In this document: one piece after another, positions 5,913-10,175 of the stretch
Position numbering within the stretch: the first letter of the stretch is position 1
Layout of the letters: every line of letters starts with the position of its first letter
Assembly (NCBI GenBank): GCA_900550005.1
Contig: URQL01000049.1
Coordinates: 1-10,175 of the forward strand
DNA: 10,175 bases
Source of the DNA: an uncultured Erysipelotrichaceae bacterium
GTDB lineage: Bacteria; Bacillota_I; Bacilli_A; Erysipelotrichales; Coprobacillaceae
Reading direction: 5' to 3'
Made by a program: the position numbers and the translations under genes
The notes under the pieces: generated by a model
What the model saw: the letters and a program-made list of their open reading frames with translations, nothing else
Told to the model about the DNA's origin: nothing
Database searches by the model: none

Positions 5913-6543
5913 ATTCATCCTCCTGTAATGAAGCTACTGTAATGACTTTATGTGTATAATGAGGACTAATCGCTTCATCTACCATGGCCTTAGCTAAATT
6001 TAAATAACTCACATAACTTTTACCTTGTTCATTATAAATAATTTCACGATTTGTCCCTATCGTAAAACTTGAACTCAATTTTCCACTTAAATCAAAGAAA
6101 CGAGAAGGACATACAACACACCAATTAAAATCTAAATGTTTTTGTAATTGATCTACTCCTAAACAAATTTGATGAGAAATCTCTTTTAATTTTGCTGGAT
6201 GAGAATCTAATTGATACTCAAATAGCGTATGCGTATTATCACAATACAAGCTACCTGCACCTGCTATCGTAATAAGATACGTAGAAGTATGATCTAATAA
6301 TTCAATATATTTTTCAAACGCTTTTTTATTTAAAGTAGGATCACTCTTAAGACCACTACCATAAGCTGAAATCACAACATCCACATCTTTTAAATCTTCT
6401 TTAGTTAAATCAAATAAACTCTTTTGGATGATGGAATCTCCACCAACATAATCAAATGCTTTTACATTCAATCCTTTTTTTGTTGCCAATTCAACAACGC
6501 TTTTACCTAAGTTACCATTCGCTCCTATAACAGCTATATTCAT
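5899..6543 (-). CDS. NAD(P)-binding Rossmann (NmrA/YwnB-like) protein
   Basis: The 214-residue product starts MNIAVIGANGNLGKSVVELA with the GAxGxxG dinucleotide loop of the atypical/extended SDR superfamily (7-13). It continues as DVDVVISAYGSG and YLITIAGAGSLY, as in NAD(P)H-binding proteins of the NmrA/YwnB type. The classical YxxxK pair is not evident. Later segments (NWCVVCPSRFFD, YVSYLNLAKAMVDE) fit this group. Such proteins act as reductases or redox-sensing regulators; the substrate is unknown. A GAGGTGATC ribosome site supports the start. It is the first gene of an operon with the SDR and Dabb genes, preceded by a TATAAT box and two dyads. Confidence 0.85.
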   Translation of the reverse strand: MNIAVIGANGNLGKSVVELATKKGLNVKAFDYVGGDSIIQKSLFDLTKEDLKDVDVVISAYGSGLKSDPTLNKKAFEKYIELLDHTSTYLITIAGAGSLYCDNTHTLFEYQLDSHPAKLKEISHQICLGVDQLQKHLDFNWCVVCPSRFFDLSGKLSSSFTIGTNREIIYNEQGKSYVSYLNLAKAMVDEAISPHYTHKVITVASLQEDEYERI

Positions 6544-6561
6544 ACGATCACCTCAAGAAGT

Positions 6562-6611
6562 ATTATAAACAAGAGTGAATAAAAATACTTGTTATTTCAC
6601 AATTCGTGAAA
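6562..6611 (-). promoter_or_regulatory. promoter region with two dyads before the oxidoreductase operon
   Basis: TATAAT (6567-6562 on the minus strand) lies about 20 bases before the first gene; no good -35 is seen. AACAAG (6568-6573) and CTTGTT (6588-6593) form an inverted repeat spanning the -35 region. Just upstream is a second perfect dyad, TTTCAC-AATTC-GTGAAA (6595-6611), 10 bases after the stop of the RpiR-type regulator gene. The dyads are plausible operators for that regulator, but this is inference. Confidence 0.5.
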
Positions 6612-6621
6612 AAATTTGACA

Positions 6622-7383
6622 TTAATCATAAAGATATTGATAACGTCGAATAATCACATCCATTAAATAACGCATTATAAACTTACGATCATTTAATTCT
6701 TTATCCTTACCATCTAAAACTAAACGATTTGTAAAATATGAATCAAACTCTTGAGGATAAGGGGATGTCGTTAAAAGTATAACATTTGGTGACATTTGTT
6801 GTAATTTTTGTAAATGTCTTTTTTTACTGACTAATTCTAATCCATCCACACTGATCATGATCAATAAATCTTGATTTGTGATCCTATAAGTTTTACTTAA
6901 TCTTTCATCTAGTACAATGATTTCCTTATACAACAAATCAAATTCACCTTGCAAATATTGGCATAATAAATGATTATAACCTAAACCAAAAAGATAAATC
7001 TTTTCACATTTTGTCATCCTTTTAATAAGGTCATTTAACTTATCCACATCCATTTGCTTTAAACTTGATTCAATATTTTGTAAGGATAACATTAGATGAT
7101 CTAAATAATGGAGTTTAATATTTTCTTGATAGGTTTCTAAAAGATAAGTTTGTTGTAAAGCTTCTTTTTTACATTCATCTTTAAATTCAATAAAACTACT
7201 AAACCCTAATTTTTTTACATAATTTGAGATCTTTGCTTTTGATACAAAACAGGAACGTGCTAAATCTTCAATATTCCTATCTGGTAAACTTGCAAAATTC
7301 TTTTTTAGATACTTAGCAATTAAGTGATTTAAATCCTGATGGTCGGTATTATAAAGAATATCATTGAGTTGATCTAAAATCAT
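6622..7383 (-). CDS. RpiR-type transcriptional regulator (HTH_6 + SIS-like domain)
   Basis: This 253-residue protein has an N-terminal RpiR helix-turn-helix, with NIEDLARSCFVSKAKISNYVKKLGFSSFIEFK at about 38-68 matching the family recognition region. A C-terminal SIS-like Rossmann domain follows (about 115-235, with YLFGLGYNHLL, DLLIMISVDG and VILLTTSP). RpiR regulators sense sugar phosphates through the SIS domain. Here the usual Ser-rich ligand loop reads SVDG (178-181), so the ligand may differ. It is slightly shorter than typical. The start at 7383 is backed by AGAGGTGG about seven bases upstream. The gene stands between the trxB terminator and the oxidoreductase operon in the same direction, and probably controls that operon. 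Confidence 0.86.
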   Translation of the reverse strand: MILDQLNDILYNTDHQDLNHLIAKYLKKNFASLPDRNIEDLARSCFVSKAKISNYVKKLGFSSFIEFKDECKKEALQQTYLLETYQENIKLHYLDHLMLSLQNIESSLKQMDVDKLNDLIKRMTKCEKIYLFGLGYNHLLCQYLQGEFDLLYKEIIVLDERLSKTYRITNQDLLIMISVDGLELVSKKRHLQKLQQMSPNVILLTTSPYPQEFDSYFTNRLVLDGKDKELNDRKFIMRYLMDVIIRRYQYLYD

Positions 7384-7403
7384 CGTATCACCACCTCTGT
7401 TTT

Positions 7404-7409
7404 ATTGTA
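7404..7409 (-). promoter_or_regulatory. candidate -10 box of the RpiR-type regulator gene
   Basis: TACAAT on the minus strand (within GTATACAATAAA) lies about 20 bases before the start codon, directly after the T-run of the trxB terminator. No convincing -35 is present, so the call is tentative. Confidence 0.35.
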
Positions 7410-7413
7410 TACG

Positions 7414-7441
7414 AAAAAAAAAAGCGATAACTCGCTTTTTT
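7414..7441 (-). terminator. terminator of the hprK-lgt-trxB operon
   Basis: AAAAAAGCGA (7418-7427) and TCGCTTTTTT (7432-7441) pair perfectly around TAAC. On the minus strand a run of ten T follows the GCGA core. It starts three bases after the trxB stop. Because A- and T-runs flank both sides it could act in either direction. Confidence 0.88.
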
Positions 7442-7444
7442 CAA

Positions 7445-8359
7445 TTATTCAAAACAATCATGGAAAATCGCTTGAGCAGCAATAGCTCCATCATTTGTTG
7501 CAGTAACAACTTGACGTAAGAATTTTTCTCGAACATCTCCAGCTGCATAAATACCATCACAACTCGTTTTCATATTTTCATCCGTAATAATATACCCTTG
7601 TTCATTAGTAATATTTAATTTACTTGCAAAATCACTAATTGGATCTAAACCAATAAATGGGAATACACAGGCAATAGGTAAAACAGAATGTTCTCCTGTT
7701 CTTGTATCTTCTAAAATAAGTCCAGATACTTTGTTTTCTTGTTCATTGATTTGTAAATCAACTGGTTTTTGATTAAAATGAACAATAATTTTATCATTTT
7801 CTTTAAGTTTTTCTTGAACAATATTATCCGCTCTAAAAACATCTCGACGGACAATAAGATGGACATGACTAGCAAAACGTGTAAGATACATTGCTTCTTC
7901 TAAAGCAGAGTTTCCTCCACCGATTACAGCAACCTCTTCTCCGGTAAAGAAAGCACCATCGCAAACAGCACAATAAGATACGCCTCTACCCGTCATTTCT
8001 TCTTCATGAAGAATATTCATTTTTCTTTCTTTTGTACCACTAGCAATAAGTACAGCTTTAGCTTCATATTCTCCTTCATCGCAGATCACCTTTTTATGAT
8101 CTTTTAAATCAATAATTTCTTGTACTTGACCATATTCATAGGTTGCCCCAAATTTTGTAGCATGTTCAAACATTTCATAAGCAAGTTCTGGTCCTGCCAC
8201 TTCCTTATAACCAGGATAATTTTCGATTTCAGCCGTTAAATTTAATTTTCCACCAGGTGCTCCAGCATCTAAAATAAGCGTATTTAATCCTGCACGCGAA
8301 CAATACAATGCGCCGCTAAGTCCTGCTGGTCCAGCACCAATAATAATTACATCATACAT
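7445..8359 (-). CDS. trxB: thioredoxin reductase (NADPH)
   Basis: At 304 residues it has the normal length of the low-molecular-weight bacterial enzyme. The FAD-binding motif IIGAGPAGLSGA is at 6-17, the redox-active CAVC disulfide at 130-133, the NADPH-site GGGNSALEEA at 147-156, and the second FAD motif GDVREKFLRQVVTATNDGAIAA near the C-terminus. The usual HRR of the NADPH phosphate site reads VRR (170-172). The enzyme passes electrons from NADPH through FAD to thioredoxin in the cytoplasm. Its start overlaps the lgt 3' end by eight bases, so it is co-translated; an AAGGAT ribosome site lies within lgt. It is the last gene of the operon. Confidence 0.96.
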   Translation of the reverse strand: MYDVIIIGAGPAGLSGALYCSRAGLNTLILDAGAPGGKLNLTAEIENYPGYKEVAGPELAYEMFEHATKFGATYEYGQVQEIIDLKDHKKVICDEGEYEAKAVLIASGTKERKMNILHEEEMTGRGVSYCAVCDGAFFTGEEVAVIGGGNSALEEAMYLTRFASHVHLIVRRDVFRADNIVQEKLKENDKIIVHFNQKPVDLQINEQENKVSGLILEDTRTGEHSVLPIACVFPFIGLDPISDFASKLNITNEQGYIITDENMKTSCDGIYAAGDVREKFLRQVVTATNDGAIAAQAIFHDCFE

Positions 8360-9155
8360 TTTGTTGATCCTTCCTATCTTTATAATAAATTGTAATCATT
8401 CCTATAATTCCTAATACTATAAATACAACCGAAGTAAGTTGTGCCATTTTAATGGATCCTAACATTAAAGAATCACTACGATAAGTTTCGACAATAAAAC
8501 GTGTAATTCCGTACCAAATAAAATAAGCATAGAACTGACATCCTTCTTTTTTAAAGATTCGACTTACTACAAAAACAATCAATAAAAATCCAATGATGTT
8601 TAATACAGACTCATAAAGAAATGTCGGTTGACGATAGTATCCATTTATATACATACCATTTTTTATAAAACTAGGCAAATGGTATGCATTTATTTTTGCT
8701 TCCGTAATAATTTGTCCATAGGCTTCTTGATTAACAAAATTTCCCCAACGTCCAATTGCTTGAGCAATCAATACGGTTGGCATGATCGCATCACCGGCAA
8801 CTAAGAAAGGAACTTGGTGTTTTTTCATAAAATAGATGGAATAAATCAAAACAACAATGACTCCGCCTTGAATCGCCAAGCCCCCTTCATAAATTTTAAA
8901 AACACCTAAAGGATCATTTGCATAATATTCTGGATAAGTAAAAATACAATACCAAATTCTTGCACCAATAATTCCTAATAACAAAACATTAATAAAGAAA
9001 TCAGAAAAAGGGAAATCAGGATATCCCCGCTTATCCATACGTTTTTTAGAAATACCGTAAGCTAAACAAGCTCCAAGTAAAATCAAGAAAGCATACCAAG
9101 TAACCGTTAATGGTCCAATAGAGACCATTACAGTACGACTAGGAAAGAATTCCAT
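8352..9155 (-). CDS. lgt: prolipoprotein diacylglyceryl transferase
   Basis: This 267-residue integral membrane protein has several hydrophobic helices and the Lgt signature GRWGNFVNQEAYG at 135-147, including the essential Arg136. A second conserved Arg segment near the C-terminus reads GITRFIVETYR. The enzyme moves diacylglycerol from phosphatidylglycerol to the lipobox Cys of prolipoproteins in the cytoplasmic membrane. At GGLAIQGG (91-98) a Gln stands where E. coli has His103. The start shares one base with the hprK stop (TAATG), showing translational coupling; the stop TGA lies inside the trxB start region. Confidence 0.96.
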   Translation of the reverse strand: MEFFPSRTVMVSIGPLTVTWYAFLILLGACLAYGISKKRMDKRGYPDFPFSDFFINVLLLGIIGARIWYCIFTYPEYYANDPLGVFKIYEGGLAIQGGVIVVLIYSIYFMKKHQVPFLVAGDAIMPTVLIAQAIGRWGNFVNQEAYGQIITEAKINAYHLPSFIKNGMYINGYYRQPTFLYESVLNIIGFLLIVFVVSRIFKKEGCQFYAYFIWYGITRFIVETYRSDSLMLGSIKMAQLTSVVFIVLGIIGMITIYYKDRKDQQNV

Positions 9156-10105
9156 TAGTTATTTTGTCCTTTCTCTTTTTCAATATTCGCTAAAATACGA
9201 TTAACAAATTCTTTAGAACTATCATAACCTAATTCTTTTAAACGTTTATTCATTACGGCAGCTTCGATAACAACAGACATATTTCTTCCACCTGTAACAG
9301 GTACAACTAATTTATCAATATCAACACCTAAGACTTTTTCTACTACTTGTTGATCTTCAATACCAATACGTGTGTATTCTTTACTTGGAATCCATCTTTC
9401 TAATTGAACGATCATATCGACATTATCTTTTTCCATGATGGCACCTACACCAAACATTTTAACAACATCGATAACCCCAATTCCACGAATTTCAAGTAAG
9501 TTTTGTAATACGGTTGGTGATTTTCCAACAATTTGTTGACCAATTTGGTAAAGTTCAACAGCATCATCTGCAATAAGTAAATGCCCTCTTTTAATTAATT
9601 CCAAAGCAATTTCACTTTTACCGATTCCACTATCCCCTTTAATAATAACTCCTTTACCATAAATATTCAAAAATACACCATGCATTAATGTTTCTGGAGC
9701 TAATTGTTCACTTAAATAAGCAGTAATATTTGTTGAAAAACGTCCTGTACGATGTTTTGTTAAAAAGATTGGGAAATTCTTTTCAATCGCAATTTCTTTT
9801 AAAATTGGTGGACAATCATAATTTTTAGCAATGATCAACATCGGTGTATCTTCATTTAAAATCTTACAAAAACGTGTATGTTGATCTTCTTTAGACATAT
9901 GAGCAATAAAAGAGATTTCTTTTTCCCCAAAAATAACAATTCTTCTAAAATCAGTATGTTCAAAAAAGCCTACTAATTCTAACCCTGGACGATTGATTTC
10001 TGGAATTTTAATTAATCTTTCTAAAGATTTTTCATCACCTGTAACTTGTACTAACTCTGGATAATGTTCAAACAGAGCTTTAACTGTAATTGATTTTGTT
10101 GACAT
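9155..10105 (-). CDS. hprK: HPr kinase/phosphorylase
   Basis: The 316 residues match the family. The N-terminal half is the variable HprK domain. The catalytic half has MHGVFLNIYGKG (141-152), Walker A GDSGIGKS (157-164), LIADDAVELY with the catalytic Asp pair (177-186), and the HprK signature LEIRGIGVIDV (204-214). A C-terminal VVPVTGGRN segment matches the phosphorylase loop. It phosphorylates and dephosphorylates HPr at Ser46, the switch of carbon catabolite repression in Firmicutes. A strong GGGAGGA ribosome site sets the start; the gene lies 15 bases after the uvrA stop and overlaps lgt by one base. No ptsH or crh gene is visible in this window. Confidence 0.97.
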   Translation of the reverse strand: MSTKSITVKALFEHYPELVQVTGDEKSLERLIKIPEINRPGLELVGFFEHTDFRRIVIFGEKEISFIAHMSKEDQHTRFCKILNEDTPMLIIAKNYDCPPILKEIAIEKNFPIFLTKHRTGRFSTNITAYLSEQLAPETLMHGVFLNIYGKGVIIKGDSGIGKSEIALELIKRGHLLIADDAVELYQIGQQIVGKSPTVLQNLLEIRGIGVIDVVKMFGVGAIMEKDNVDMIVQLERWIPSKEYTRIGIEDQQVVEKVLGVDIDKLVVPVTGGRNMSVVIEAAVMNKRLKELGYDSSKEFVNRILANIEKEKGQNN

Positions 10106-10120
10106 TTTGTTTCCTCCCTG

Positions 10121-10175
10121 CTATTTTTCTAATAATGGTTTTAAGAATTGTCCGGTATAACTTTCTGGACATTTA
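10121..10175 (-). CDS. uvrA: excinuclease ABC subunit A, last 17 codons (runs off right edge)
   Basis: Only the C-terminal end is present, reading CPESYTGQFLKPLLEK and then TAG. The SYTGxFLKPLL tail is the usual end of UvrA, the damage-recognition ATPase of nucleotide excision repair. The gene lies 15 bases upstream of hprK on the same strand, a gene order common in Firmicutes. The identification rests on the short tail plus context. Confidence 0.8.
   Translation of the reverse strand, partial: KCPESYTGQFLKPLLEK

Noticed and set aside
6616..6644. Plus-strand TTGACA followed 17 bp later by GATAAC
   Set aside because: It would drive RNA antisense to the regulator gene, the -10 is poor, and there is no plus-strand gene downstream.

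Overview
The window looks like a chromosomal segment of an AT-rich Firmicute (Bacillota). Strong GGAGG-type ribosome sites, many short minus-strand terminators, TGA used as a stop (whiA, lgt) and the order uvrA-hprK-lgt-trxB ... rapZ-whiA all fit. Overall protein character suggests the Erysipelotrichia side of the phylum, but that placement is an inference.

Right half (about 10175 down to 7414, minus strand): the uvrA 3' end, then hprK, lgt and trxB, which touch or overlap each other and end at a strong terminator. This is a conserved housekeeping operon covering carbon catabolite control, lipoprotein maturation and thiol redox.

Middle (7383 down to 4757, minus): a four-gene block not normally found between trxB and rapZ. 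It holds an RpiR/SIS-type regulator, an NAD(P)-binding Rossmann protein, a short-chain dehydrogenase and a Dabb-type small protein, and it ends at its own terminator. Two perfect dyads lie between the regulator and the enzymes.

Then (4743 down to 2235, minus): rapZ, whiA, a small Cro/C1-type repressor overlapping whiA, and a two-helix membrane protein with an acidic tail, ending at a 10-bp-stem terminator. The gene usually found between rapZ and whiA (yvcK/mgfK) is absent, and so is crh.

Left part (1 to 2235): accessory DNA. A minus-strand MATE-family transporter runs off the left edge; its promoter has a 19-bp spacer filled by an 18-bp palindrome, the classic MerR-family arrangement. Next is a decayed, frameshifted C-terminal remnant of an IS1595-like transposase. 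On the opposite strand to everything else lies a self-contained unit: weak promoter, long structured leader, a secreted protein with a signal peptide and a Gly/Ala-rich hydrophobic segment, an ATGA-coupled three-helix membrane protein, and a terminator. This pair, possibly a secreted effector or bacteriocin-like protein with an immunity partner, is the best candidate for an undescribed system here. I recognise neither protein.
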